This document shows positions 42,777 to 51,290 of a stretch of 64,000 nt of DNA, piece by piece (position 1 is the first letter of the stretch; every line of letters starts with the position of its first letter). Origin of the DNA: an uncultured Blautia sp. (GTDB taxonomy: Bacteria; Bacillota; Clostridia; Lachnospirales; Lachnospiraceae); assembly GCA_934378195.1 (NCBI GenBank), contig CAKRPO010000003.1, forward strand, positions 1-64,000, written 5' to 3'. Under the pieces are notes generated by a model. It searched no databases. It worked only from the letters and a program-made list of their open reading frames with translations, and was not told where the DNA came from. The position numbers and the translations under genes were made by a program.

Positions 42777-43888
42777 TCATAAAAGGCGGTAAGGTATTTC
42801 AGGAGGACGGAAGTTTTCATATAGAGAATCTGTATATCAGAGACCACAAGCTGACAGCTCCTTTTGAAGAAACTGCGGAAGAGAAAGTTATAGATGCAGA
42901 GGGTCTGCTGGTGATACCGGGGCTGATCGATATCCACAGTCATGGTGCTTATGGTGAAGATTTTTCGGATGGAGATCCGAAAGGTCTGAAAAAAATCCTG
43001 GAATATGAGAAACGAAATGGAATCACTTCTTATTGTCCGACATCCATGACACTTCCAAAAGAACGACTCAAGAAGATCTTTAATGGCATTGAAGAAGCAG
43101 AAAAATCTGGAGACGGAGCAAGAGTTGCCGGAATCAATATGGAAGGACCGTTTCTTGATCCGGTCAAAAAAGGTGCACATGTTGAAGCATGGATTGCAGC
43201 GCCTGACGCAGAATTTGTAAGAGAATTGAATCGGGAATCCGGCGGCAGGATCAGGCTTGTCACACTGGCACCAAATGTCAGCGGTGCGATGGAATTTATC
43301 CGGGAGATGCAGGGTGAGGTGCAGATCTCACTGGGACATACGGCAGCAGATTACAGATGTGCAGCAGAAGCAATGTCACTGGGTGCACATCATGTAACAC
43401 ATCTGTACAATGCCATGCAGCCATTTGCCCACAGAGAACCAGGCCTGATCGGTGCGGCAGCTGATGATCCGGAGTGTATGGTGGAGCTGATCTGTGATGG
43501 ATATCATATCCATCCGTCTGTGATCCGGACAACATTCAAGATGTTTGGACCGGAGAGAGTGATACTGATCAGTGATTCCATGCGTGCGACCGGCATGGCA
43601 AATGGTACATATGAACTTGGCGGCCAGGAAGTAACGGTCAAAGACCGTAAGGCAGTTCTGAAAGATGGTACACTGGCAGGTTCTGCAACGGATCTGTTTG
43701 GTTGTATGCGTAAAGCAATGGAGTTTGGAGTACCTGTGGAGCAGGCAATCTGGGCTGCGACCAGAAATCCTGCCAGAAGTATTGGAATTTATGACCGGAC
43801 GGGATCTGTCCATGTTGGAAAAGAAGCGGATCTTCTTCTTGTAACACCAGATTTTGAATTGAAACAGGTTATATCAGATGTGAGCTGA
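42773..43888 (+). CDS. nagA: N-acetylglucosamine-6-phosphate deacetylase
   Basis: Removes acetate from GlcNAc-6-phosphate in amino-sugar catabolism and wall recycling. 371 residues, amidohydrolase fold: 'DIHSHGAYGED' (H55, H57), metal Glu in 'NMEGPFLDP', 'SLGHTAADY', 'HHVTHLYNAMQP' and the catalytic Asp in 'LISDSMRATG'. Its start overlaps the stop of the preceding lipoprotein gene (ATGA), so it is translationally coupled to a functionally unrelated gene. No nagB is in the window. Confidence 0.94.
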   Translation: MIIKGGKVFQEDGSFHIENLYIRDHKLTAPFEETAEEKVIDAEGLLVIPGLIDIHSHGAYGEDFSDGDPKGLKKILEYEKRNGITSYCPTSMTLPKERLKKIFNGIEEAEKSGDGARVAGINMEGPFLDPVKKGAHVEAWIAAPDAEFVRELNRESGGRIRLVTLAPNVSGAMEFIREMQGEVQISLGHTAADYRCAAEAMSLGAHHVTHLYNAMQPFAHREPGLIGAAADDPECMVELICDGYHIHPSVIRTTFKMFGPERVILISDSMRATGMANGTYELGGQEVTVKDRKAVLKDGTLAGSATDLFGCMRKAMEFGVPVEQAIWAATRNPARSIGIYDRTGSVHVGKEADLLLVTPDFELKQVISDVS

Positions 43889-43903
43889 CTCTCACCTCTG
43901 CAG

Positions 43904-43996
43904 CAAGAATGCCGAGGCATTCTTGAAAACAGCCTTGCTGATGAATTTGAGCGGATCACTGAGAACAGTGATCCGCATGTTGCTGTGAACAGTAAC
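43904..43996 (+). other. Cluster of three hairpins after nagA
   Basis: CAAGAATGCC-GA-GGCATTCTTG (43904-43925); GCGGATCACTG-AGAA-CAGTGATCCGC (43951-43976); and GTTGCTGT-GA-ACAGTAAC (43979-43996), a single-unit member of the GTGAACRGA family. CAGCAAG (43901-43907) can also pair with CTTGCTG (43934-43940), an alternative to the first hairpin. No T-tract follows any of them. Confidence 0.6.
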
Positions 43997-44035
43997 GTAA
44001 CGATATGTATTTGTGATCTGGTTCAGGAATAATGA

Positions 44036-44064
44036 TTGTATTTCAGAATTAAATGCGTTATGAT
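44036..44064 (+). promoter_or_regulatory. Promoter of the third deacetylase gene
   Basis: TTGTAT (44036-44041), 17 bases, TATGAT (44059-44064), 48 bases before the start codon. Confidence 0.6.
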
Positions 44065-44111
44065 AATAAATAGACAAAAATAAGTTGAAGAAAATACAGC
44101 AGGTGGAGTAA

Positions 44112-45605
44112 ATGGATAAGAGGGTATTGCGCGAACGAATGCGCAAAAAACAACAGCAGATAAGACGCCGCCAGATGATGAAAAAAGGTGCGTATATTGT
44201 CGCTATAATCCTCGTATTTGTATTTGTGATACGAGGAATCATCCTTCCGGTTATTAACAGAGTCGGAGGAAAAAATGTCGAGAAACCGGCACAGGTACAG
44301 GCAGAGACAGATACAAATACAGATATATCCGGTGATACCGGCACGGAGACGCAGAGTGAGAAAAATACAAATGCGGCAATACGTAAGCCGCTGAAGGGCA
44401 AGAGTGATCTTACAAAGGCATCACAGCTTACTGCAGGATGGCACGAGGATGAGAGTGGTAAATGGTATCAGAATGCGGATGGTACATATTATGCAGGCGG
44501 TTTGCAGGACATTGACGGATCTACCTATTATTTCAGTGATAATGGTTATGCGCAGACCGGCTGGGTAAGTGTTGGATTTGATGATTATTATTTCAATGAT
44601 GATGGTACATATGATCCAAGTCAGCACAAGACCAGAATTGCCTTTACATTTGATGATGGTCCGGGAGAATATACAGATGAACTTCTGGATTGCCTGGAAG
44701 AGAACAATGCACATGCAACATTCTTTATGCTGGGACAGAATGTAGCGAGCTGGCAGTCAGAAGTACAGAGGATGGTAGATATCGGATGTGAGATCGGAAG
44801 TCATTCCTGGGATCATCCGAATCTGTATGAACTGGATATGGACAGTGTCGCAAAACAGTTTAATGATACAGATGCTGCACTGGAAGCTGCGTGTGGACAG
44901 AAGGCAAGCGTGGCACGAGCACCGTATGGAAACTGGAGTGATGATATTATCTCTACAGTCAATAAACCGTTTTTTACATGGTCTCTGGATTCTATGGACT
45001 GGAGTTATCTGGATGTCAATAAGGATTATGATGCGGTTATGAATGGAGACCTTACAGATGGATCGATCATTCTGATGCATGATATTCATGAACCTTCTGT
45101 TCAGGCTGCGATCAAAATGATCCCTGAACTTGTACAGAAGGGATACAAGCTGATGACAGTCAGCGAACTGGCAGCAGCAAAAGGTGTTGATCTGCAGATG
45201 GCAAACTACTCCGATTTCTGGGACAGTTCACTTCAGAAAGGAATCGTTGCAGGATATAATGGCAATTCCTCTGATGGAAGCAGTGACAGTACAGATGGCT
45301 CAGATTCTTCCACATCGGATGAAAGTTCTGATGACGGATCGGATGTAAGTGATACAGGATCTTCTGATGGCAGCGATATCAGCGATGGAAGTGACAGCAG
45401 TTCCGACAGCTCTTCCGGAGATGGAAGTTCCGGAGATGACAGTTCCGATGACTCGTCCGGAGATGACAGTTCATCCGATGACAGCTCAGACGACAGCTAC
45501 GGCTCTGACGGATCAGATGATGGTTCCTATGACGACAGTTCTGGAGATGGAAGTGATTATGCGGATGAAGATTCCGGAGATGGAAGCTATGATACCGGAT
45601 ATTAA
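44112..45605 (+). CDS. Polysaccharide deacetylase with wall-binding repeats and Ser/Asp tail
   Basis: 497 residues: basic N-terminus, transmembrane helix (about 25-45), choline-binding-like aromatic repeats (about 110-165, 'GKWYQNADGTYYAGG', 'GSTYYFSDNGYAQTGW'), a NodB deacetylase domain (about 175-375) with 'FTFDDGPGEYTDELL' (catalytic Asp pair) and 'GSHSWDHPN' (metal His pair), and a C-terminal tail of about 100 residues made mostly of Ser, Asp and Gly. The enzyme is probably a peptidoglycan GlcNAc deacetylase giving lysozyme resistance. The tail is a low-complexity SD repeat like those of surface stalks but has no LPXTG sorting signal. Confidence 0.9.
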   Translation: MDKRVLRERMRKKQQQIRRRQMMKKGAYIVAIILVFVFVIRGIILPVINRVGGKNVEKPAQVQAETDTNTDISGDTGTETQSEKNTNAAIRKPLKGKSDLTKASQLTAGWHEDESGKWYQNADGTYYAGGLQDIDGSTYYFSDNGYAQTGWVSVGFDDYYFNDDGTYDPSQHKTRIAFTFDDGPGEYTDELLDCLEENNAHATFFMLGQNVASWQSEVQRMVDIGCEIGSHSWDHPNLYELDMDSVAKQFNDTDAALEAACGQKASVARAPYGNWSDDIISTVNKPFFTWSLDSMDWSYLDVNKDYDAVMNGDLTDGSIILMHDIHEPSVQAAIKMIPELVQKGYKLMTVSELAAAKGVDLQMANYSDFWDSSLQKGIVAGYNGNSSDGSSDSTDGSDSSTSDESSDDGSDVSDTGSSDGSDISDGSDSSSDSSSGDGSSGDDSSDDSSGDDSSSDDSSDDSYGSDGSDDGSYDDSSGDGSDYADEDSGDGSYDTGY

Positions 45606-45621
45606 GTACATATGATTTTAA

Positions 45622-45668
45622 CAAAAGAGGACAGGTTTGACAAAATGGTCAGCCAGGTCCTCTTTTTT
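45622..45668 (+). terminator. Terminator of the third deacetylase gene
   Basis: AAAAGAGGAC and GTCCTCTTTT form the base of a hairpin followed by T residues; the T-tract continues into repeat copy 3. Confidence 0.85.
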
Positions 45669-45727
45669 ATGCAATAGGAAATTACTCCGTAATGTTCCTA
45701 TTGCATAAAAACGCTCCGCGAGGATGC
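45666..45727 (+). repeat. Post-terminator palindromic repeat, copy 3
   Basis: TATGCAATAGGAA (45668-45680), ATTAC-TCC-GTAAT, then TTCCTATTGCATA (45695-45707) and AAAACGCTCCGCGAGGATGCG. The arm change GTAA to GCAA relative to copy 2 is matched by TTAC to TTGC in the other arm. Downstream is the glgB promoter. Confidence 0.85.
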
Positions 45728-45778
45728 GACCAGAATCACAAATGATTTTGATGTTGTACATAGTATCGCTTATTTTAA

Positions 45779-45807
45779 TTGACGAGGGCAATGCGGATTG
45801 GTATAAT
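45779..45807 (+). promoter_or_regulatory. Promoter of glgB
   Basis: TTGACG (45779-45784), 17 bases, consensus TATAAT (45802-45807), about 110 bases before the start codon. The remainder of the 314-base gap holds the terminator and repeat copy 3. Confidence 0.75.
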
Positions 45808-45919
45808 GTGTCTATAAAAACTAAAGATATCAGCATGATTCATGTGCATAATGCTGATGAAAGGGCATCATATAGCGAAAATGCCGAAAACAAATAACTG
45901 TTAAGGGAGGTAGATTTGA

Positions 45920-47806
45920 ATGGGAGAGAAGTTGCAGTTTACAGAGCTGGATCAGTATCTGTTCGGACAGGGAACCCATTATGATATCTATAAGAAGTTA
46001 GGAGCTCACCCAACGATACAGAAGCGCAGAAAGGGTGTATATTTTGCAGTATGGGCGCCAAATGCAAGATCTGTTTCTGTTATTGGAGATTTTAACGACT
46101 GGGATACACAGGCAAATCCTATGCAGAAGGTCGGACCGATTGGAGTGTATGAGACATTTATACCAGGTGCAAAGGTTGGAGATCTGTATAAATTCTATAT
46201 TATTGGCTATCATGGGGAAGAATTGTATAAGGCGGATCCATATGGCAACGAAGCAGAGTTGAGACCGGGAACAGCGTCCAGAATTGCAGATGTTTCGGAT
46301 TATAAATGGAAGGATACGACCTGGATGAAGAAACGTCCGGAGTTTGACGAGAACAGAGATCCGATGGCAATTTATGAGGTTCACCCTGGTTCATGGAAAA
46401 AGCATGAGGCAAAGAACGAGGATGATCCGGGGTTCTATAATTACCGTGAATTTGCACATGAACTGGCTGCCTATGTGAAAAAAATGGGGTATACGCATGT
46501 AGAACTTATGGGTATTGCAGAGCACCCTTTTGACGGCTCCTGGGGTTATCAGGTAACCGGATATTATGCACCGACTTCCCGTTATGGTTCTGTTCAGGAT
46601 TTCAAATATATGATCGATTATCTGCATCGCAATAAGATTGGTGTTATTCTGGACTGGGTACCGGCACATTTTCCGAAAGATGCACAAGGTTTGGCTAATT
46701 TTGATGGTACGGCTGTATACGAACATGAAGACCCAAGACAGGGAGAACATCCGGACTGGGGAACCAAGATTTATAATTATGGTCGCCCGGAGGTTAAGAA
46801 TTTTCTGATCGCCAATGCACTCTACTGGATAGAGGAATGTCACGTTGACGGACTTCGCGTGGATGCGGTTGCTTCTATGCTGTATCTGGATTACGGTAAG
46901 AAGGATGGCGAATGGGTTGCCAATAAATACGGTGACAATAAGAACCTGGAAGCAATCGAATTTTTTAAACATCTGAATACAGTAGTGCTTGGAAGAAACC
47001 ATGGTACAGTTATGATTGCAGAGGAATCTACTGCATGGCCACAGGTTACCGGTAAGGCAGAAGACGGTGGACTCGGATTCTCCCTGAAATGGAACATGGG
47101 CTGGATGAATGATTTCCTTGAATACATGAAACTGGATCCATATTTCCGTAAAGATAATCACAATAAGATGACGTTTTCCATGACCTATGCATACAGTGAG
47201 AAATATGTACTTGTTATTTCTCATGATGAAGTAGTACATCTGAAATGCTCGATGGTCAATAAGATGCCGGGATATCCGGAAGAAAAGATCCGCAATCTGA
47301 AAGCTGCGTATGCATTCATGCTGTTTCATCCGGGCAAGAAGCTTCTGTTCATGGGACAGGAATTTGGACAGCTTCGTGAGTGGAGTGAGGAAAGAGAACT
47401 TGACTGGTATCTTTTGAATGAAGAGCCACATCAGGATCTGCAGGGATTTGTGAAGACACTGTTACATATGTATACCAAGTATCCGGCACTGTATGCAGGA
47501 GATAATGATCCGAACGGATTCGAATGGATCAATGCGGATGATGCTTACAGAAGTATTTTCAGTCTGGTAAGAAAGTCTCCGACAAAGAGAAATAATCTTC
47601 TGTTCGTTGTAAACTTTACACCGGTTGATCGCCCGGATTATCGCGTTGGTGTTCCGAAGAAGAAACAGTATAAACTGATCATGGATGAGCATGGTCTTCT
47701 GGAGAAACCGAAGGTGTTTAAGGCAGAAGCACAGGAATGTGATCACAGAGAGTTCTCATTTGATTATCCACTGCCGGGATATGGGGTTGCAGTATTTACT
47801 TATTGA
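45920..47806 (+). CDS. glgB: 1,4-alpha-glucan branching enzyme
   Basis: Introduces alpha-1,6 branches in glycogen. 628 residues: a CBM48 domain (about 15-125, 'GVYFAVWAPNARSVSVIGDF' start), a GH13 barrel with nucleophile Asp in 'GLRVDAVASML' near 314 and acid Glu in 'MIAEESTAWP' near 368, plus 'ISHDEVVH', and a C-terminal beta domain. It lacks the additional N-terminal domain of the longest GlgB forms. GGGAGG precedes the ATG. With glgP it shows glycogen metabolism, though glgC, glgD and glgA are not in this window. Confidence 0.95.
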   Translation: MGEKLQFTELDQYLFGQGTHYDIYKKLGAHPTIQKRRKGVYFAVWAPNARSVSVIGDFNDWDTQANPMQKVGPIGVYETFIPGAKVGDLYKFYIIGYHGEELYKADPYGNEAELRPGTASRIADVSDYKWKDTTWMKKRPEFDENRDPMAIYEVHPGSWKKHEAKNEDDPGFYNYREFAHELAAYVKKMGYTHVELMGIAEHPFDGSWGYQVTGYYAPTSRYGSVQDFKYMIDYLHRNKIGVILDWVPAHFPKDAQGLANFDGTAVYEHEDPRQGEHPDWGTKIYNYGRPEVKNFLIANALYWIEECHVDGLRVDAVASMLYLDYGKKDGEWVANKYGDNKNLEAIEFFKHLNTVVLGRNHGTVMIAEESTAWPQVTGKAEDGGLGFSLKWNMGWMNDFLEYMKLDPYFRKDNHNKMTFSMTYAYSEKYVLVISHDEVVHLKCSMVNKMPGYPEEKIRNLKAAYAFMLFHPGKKLLFMGQEFGQLREWSEERELDWYLLNEEPHQDLQGFVKTLLHMYTKYPALYAGDNDPNGFEWINADDAYRSIFSLVRKSPTKRNNLLFVVNFTPVDRPDYRVGVPKKKQYKLIMDEHGLLEKPKVFKAEAQECDHREFSFDYPLPGYGVAVFTY

Positions 47807-47872
47807 TAATTTGTTGTGAATAATGACCAAATTTCGGCACTGATAATTATATAAGTTTAACAAATAAAATCG

Positions 47873-47901
47873 TTGCAATTTAACAAAATATAGGTTATAC
47901 T
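47873..47901 (+). promoter_or_regulatory. Promoter of the 77-residue gene
   Basis: TTGCAA (47873-47878), 17 bases, TATACT (47896-47901), about 95 bases before the start codon. Confidence 0.6.
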
Positions 47902-47996
47902 GAACGCGACTGAGGAAGAATGCTTAATCTTCTCAGGATTTTCATGAAATGCAGTAATTTGAACATAAAAACAAAGATTTTGAAAGGAGAATTACA

Positions 47997-48230
47997 ATGA
48001 AAGTATCTAATATTAAAGACATCGAGAAATTTTTTGAAGTAGTAGACAGCTGCCAGGGTAAAGTTGAACTGGTAACAGGCGAAGGTGACAGACTGAACCT
48101 CAAATCCAAACTGTCCCAGTATGTATCTCTTGCAAATATCTTCTCCGGCGGAGAAATCCCGGAACTTGAGATCGTAGCATATGAGAAAGAAGACATTGAT
48201 AAACTTCTCAGCTTCATGATCAACGGTTGA
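47997..48230 (+). CDS. Conserved 77-residue hypothetical protein
   Basis: Small cytosolic protein: 'MKVSNIKDIEKFFEVVDSC' start, mixed alpha/beta, no signal or membrane segment. Similar proteins recur in Lachnospiraceae, sometimes under the name polya polymerase, which nothing in this short sequence supports. AAAGGAGAA precedes the ATG, it has its own promoter, and a hairpin follows it, so it is expressed as a single gene. Function unknown. Confidence 0.75.
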   Translation: MKVSNIKDIEKFFEVVDSCQGKVELVTGEGDRLNLKSKLSQYVSLANIFSGGEIPELEIVAYEKEDIDKLLSFMING

Positions 48231-48249
48231 TTTTAACGAGTATATAAGT

Positions 48250-48278
48250 ATGGGGGCATGACTGGTTCTTGCCCCCAT
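48250..48278 (+). terminator. Hairpin after the 77-residue gene
   Basis: ATGGGGGCA and TGCCCCCAT form a GC-rich stem with an 11-base loop. No T-tract follows, so termination is not certain. A second stem, ACCAGG...CCTGGT, follows at about 48302-48328. Confidence 0.55.
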
Positions 48279-48417
48279 TACCCACATATAAAGGGATTTT
48301 AACCAGGGGGTATTTGTGCCTCCTGGTCAAATTGCGTTATCTCAGTAGAGAAGACTTCCACTTCTTTCAGGTGGTGAGTAATAACAAATGTTCGACTTGA
48401 AAAGTTAGTGCAATAAA

Positions 48418-48432
48418 ACAAATAGTATTTGT
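48418..48432. promoter_or_regulatory. Palindrome upstream of the COG0523 GTPase gene
   Basis: ACAAATA-G-TATTTGT is a perfect 7-1-7 inverted repeat 41 bases before the start codon. Because the gene looks metal-related, a metal-sensing repressor site is possible, but the sequence is not the Bacillus Zur consensus. Confidence 0.35.
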
Positions 48433-48473
48433 AACATGTCTTGCCTTCAGGCAGAAAGAGAGGAAATGCAATT

Positions 48474-49718
48474 ATGGAAAGAACAAAAATTGACATTATC
48501 TCCGGCTTTCTTGGAGCCGGTAAAACAACACTGATCAAGAAACTTCTGAAAGACGCTTTTCAGGGGGAGCAGGTTGTTTTGATTGAGAATGAATTTGGTG
48601 AGATCGGTATCGATGGTGGATTTCTCAAAGAAGCAGGTATTGAGATCCGTGAAATGAATTCCGGTTGTATCTGCTGCTCGCTGGTTGGTGATTTTGGTGC
48701 ATCTCTGAAAGAAGTCATCAGCAAATATCATCCGGACAGAATCCTGATCGAGCCATCCGGTGTCGGTAAATTATCTGATGTCATCAAAGCAGTACAGGGT
48801 GTGGAAGAAGAAACAGGACTGGTCCTGAACAGCTATACAACGGTAGTCGATGCAAAGAAATGCAAAATGTATATGAGAAACTTTGGTGAATTCTTTAATA
48901 ACCAGGTTGAATATGCCGGCGCGATCATCATGAGCCGTACAGACATTGTTGATGAAGCAAAAGCACAGGCATCTCTGGAACTTCTTCGTGAGATCAACTC
49001 CAAAGCTGCAATCATTACAACACCGATCGAGAAACTGGAAGGAAAGAAATTGCTTGAAGTTATGGAACATCCGGTATCTCTGGCAGATGAACTTCTGGCA
49101 GAAGAGGAAGTTTGCCCGGAATGTGGACATGTGCATGAACATGGAGAACATCACCATCATGATCACGATCATGAAGAACATGAGCATCATCATCACGACC
49201 ATGATGAAGAATGTGGATGTGGACACGACCACGAAGAGCATGAACACCATCATCACGATCATGACCATGAATGTGGATGCGGACACGACCACGAAGAGCA
49301 TGAGCATCATCATCACGATCATGACCATGAATGTGGATGCGGACATGACCACGATCATGAAGACCACGAACACCATCATCACGATCATGACCATGAATGC
49401 GGCTGTGGACATGATCATCATGACCATCACCATCATCATGCAGATGAAGTGTTCACAAGCTGGGGACGTGAGACAATTAAGAAATATACAAGAGAAAACC
49501 TTGAGAAGATGCTGGAAGCACTTTCTGCATCTGATGAATATGGAATCATCCTTCGTGCAAAAGGAATGCTCCCTGCAGAAGATGGAACATGGATCTATTT
49601 TGACATGGTTCCGGAAGAAACAGAGATTCGTGAGGGTGCACCGGAATATACCGGTCGTCTCTGCGTAATCGGATCCAAACTGAAAGAGGACAAACTGGCT
49701 GAGCTTTTTGGCCTGTAA
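48474..49718 (+). CDS. COG0523 (CobW/ZigA-type) GTPase with extreme His/Cys-rich metal-binding region
   Basis: 414 residues from ATG 48474. G3E GTPase: Walker A 'GFLGAGKTTLIKKLL' (9-23), 'NEFGEIGIDGG', the metal-binding CxCC motif in 'SGCICCSLVGDF', and 'PSGVGKLSD'. Between the GTPase core and the C-terminal CobW domain (about 325-410) is a block (about 220-325) of 20-residue repeats, mainly His, Asp and Glu with an embedded CGCG. The family includes zinc and other metal chaperones. The block could hold many metal ions, consistent with storage or buffering. The next gene also encodes a GTPase related to this pathway. Confidence 0.9.
   Translation: MERTKIDIISGFLGAGKTTLIKKLLKDAFQGEQVVLIENEFGEIGIDGGFLKEAGIEIREMNSGCICCSLVGDFGASLKEVISKYHPDRILIEPSGVGKLSDVIKAVQGVEEETGLVLNSYTTVVDAKKCKMYMRNFGEFFNNQVEYAGAIIMSRTDIVDEAKAQASLELLREINSKAAIITTPIEKLEGKKLLEVMEHPVSLADELLAEEEVCPECGHVHEHGEHHHHDHDHEEHEHHHHDHDEECGCGHDHEEHEHHHHDHDHECGCGHDHEEHEHHHHDHDHECGCGHDHDHEDHEHHHHDHDHECGCGHDHHDHHHHHADEVFTSWGRETIKKYTRENLEKMLEALSASDEYGIILRAKGMLPAEDGTWIYFDMVPEETEIREGAPEYTGRLCVIGSKLKEDKLAELFGL
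49170..49440 (+). repeat. In-frame 60-bp tandem repeat coding for His/Cys-rich units
   Basis: Three 60-bp units (49170, 49230, 49290), one 66-bp unit (49350) and a partial unit encode HEEHEHHHHDHDHECGCGHD-type repeats. Units 2 and 3 are almost identical at DNA level, so copy number can change by slippage or recombination without breaking the frame. Confidence 0.85.
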
Positions 49719-49739
49719 TCATAGAGGAGAACACAGATA

Positions 49740-50693
49740 ATGGATGAGATCAAAGTACCGATTTATTTAATGACCGGTTTTCTGGAAAGTGGTAAGACTT
49801 CTTTCCTGAGTTTTACCATACAGCAGGATTATTTCCATACAGATGGCAAGACTCTGCTGATCCTTTGCGAAGAGGGTGAGGAAGAATATGATCCGGCAAT
49901 CCTTAAAGCAAACAATACCGTTGTTGAAGTTGTAGAGAATGAAGAAGACTTTACAACAGAGCGACTGGTTGCCATGGATATCCTTCATCAGCCGGAACGT
50001 GTCATCATTGAATACAATGGCATGTGGCTGGTAAGCAATTTCGAAAAGATGCAGCTTCCAAAGGGCTGGGGCGTAGAACAGCAGATTACCTGTGTAGATG
50101 GAAGTACTTTCCAGATGTATATGGCAAACATGAAATCCATTTTTATGGACATGATAAAAAATACAGATATGGTCATCTTTAACCGTTGCAAGAAAGAAGA
50201 TCCGCTTCCGACTTATCGTCGTGGAATTAAAGTGGCGAATCAGAGAGCGGAAGTTATTTTTGAAGATGAAGAAGGTGAGCTTGGAGATATTTTCCAGGAC
50301 GAAATGCCATTTGATATGGATGCACCTGTCATCGAGATCCTTCCGGAAGACTATGGTATCTGGTTCGTAGATGCAATGGATCACCCGGAAAATTATGATG
50401 GAAAAACTGTCAAATTCAAGGCAAGAGTCATGAAACCACGTGGAATGGGAAGCAAATTCTTTGTTCCGGGACGTACGGCAATGACCTGCTGTGCAGATGA
50501 TACGACTTTTCTGGGATACGTATGCAAGAGTGCTTTTGCACCGAAACTTACTCCGGGACAGTGGGTAGAAGTCACTGCAAAAGTTGGTGTTGAAAGACGT
50601 AATGAATACCAGGGTGAAGAGGGAATCGTACTTGATGCAGAGTATGTAGAACCATGTGAAGCTCTGGAAGATGAAATGGTTTACTTTAATTAA
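49740..50693 (+). CDS. G3E-type GTPase fused to a YcgQ/DUF1980-like C-terminal domain
   Basis: 317 residues. The N-terminal half has a GTPase-like start with P-loop 'GFLESGKTSF' (12-21) but no CxCC motif, unlike its neighbour. The C-terminal part (about 200-310, 'DAMDHPENYDGKTVKFKARV', 'MTCCADDTTFLGYVCKS', 'GQWVEVTAKV') resembles the DUF1980 domain of YcgQ. In Bacillus subtilis ycgQ and ycgR belong to the zinc (Zur) regulon. It lies 21 bases after the His-rich GTPase gene, so the two form an operon that I infer to serve zinc allocation. The partner permease YcgR is not in the window. Confidence 0.72.
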   Translation: MDEIKVPIYLMTGFLESGKTSFLSFTIQQDYFHTDGKTLLILCEEGEEEYDPAILKANNTVVEVVENEEDFTTERLVAMDILHQPERVIIEYNGMWLVSNFEKMQLPKGWGVEQQITCVDGSTFQMYMANMKSIFMDMIKNTDMVIFNRCKKEDPLPTYRRGIKVANQRAEVIFEDEEGELGDIFQDEMPFDMDAPVIEILPEDYGIWFVDAMDHPENYDGKTVKFKARVMKPRGMGSKFFVPGRTAMTCCADDTTFLGYVCKSAFAPKLTPGQWVEVTAKVGVERRNEYQGEEGIVLDAEYVEPCEALEDEMVYFN

Positions 50694-50711
50694 TACAGCG
50701 AGGAAATTTTG

Positions 50712-51290
50712 ATGTATCTGATCGTAGGTTTGGGAAATCCCGGAAGGCAGTATGAAGCCACACGCCATAACATGGGATTTGATGTAATAGATAAGCTTGT
50801 AGAAGAATATAATGTTCCGCAGGCAGGCGTGAAATTCAATGCCATGTACGGAAAAGGAAGAATCGGAGGACAGCCGGTCATTCTGATGAAGCCGCTTTCC
50901 TATATGAATCTCAGCGGAGGTCCTGTCCGGGATATGGCAAACTACTTCAAAATCGATCCGGAGACAGAGATGATCGTTATTTATGATGATATTGATCTGG
51001 AACCGGGACAGCTTCGTATCCGCAAGAAAGGCAGTGCCGGTGGACATAACGGAATCAAGCATATCATCCAGCAGCTAGGAACACAGACATTTGTTCGTAT
51101 TAAAGTTGGAGTCGGTGCCAAGCCAAAGGGATGGGATCTTGCCGATCATGTGCTTGGAAGATTTGGAAGTGACGAGCGTAAGCTGGTAGAGGAAGCGCAG
51201 GACAGAGCCTGCAAAGCTGTAGAGATGATCCTGGCTGACAGCGTAGATGCAGCTATGAACGAATTCAACAAGAAAACGGGGAATGTATGA
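50712..51290 (+). CDS. pth: Peptidyl-tRNA hydrolase
   Basis: Recycles peptidyl-tRNA released during translation. 192 residues with 'LIVGLGNPGRQYEATRHNMGF' at the N-terminus (shown to 20; catalytic His in RHNMG), 'KPLSYMNLSG', and 'GGHNGIKHI'. Normal length. Start set at ATG 50712 after AGGAAA. The mfd start overlaps its stop (ATGA), the same pth-mfd order as in many Firmicutes. Confidence 0.95.
   Translation: MYLIVGLGNPGRQYEATRHNMGFDVIDKLVEEYNVPQAGVKFNAMYGKGRIGGQPVILMKPLSYMNLSGGPVRDMANYFKIDPETEMIVIYDDIDLEPGQLRIRKKGSAGGHNGIKHIIQQLGTQTFVRIKVGVGAKPKGWDLADHVLGRFGSDERKLVEEAQDRACKAVEMILADSVDAAMNEFNKKTGNV

Noticed and set aside
48418..48432. Zur box upstream of the metal GTPase operon
   Set aside because: The palindrome does not match the known Bacillus Zur consensus, so I list it only as an unassigned palindrome.
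48771..49439. Met/Val-rich antisense frame over the His-rich repeat
   Set aside because: It is the reverse complement of CAT/CAC-rich codons; repeats of Met, Val and Ile arise from that alone.
49170..49440. Possible CRISPR array
   Set aside because: The repeats are in-frame 60-bp coding units without unique spacers.
49767..51062. 431-codon antisense frame over the GTPase and pth genes
   Set aside because: It spans two well-supported genes and their junction and has shadow-like composition.
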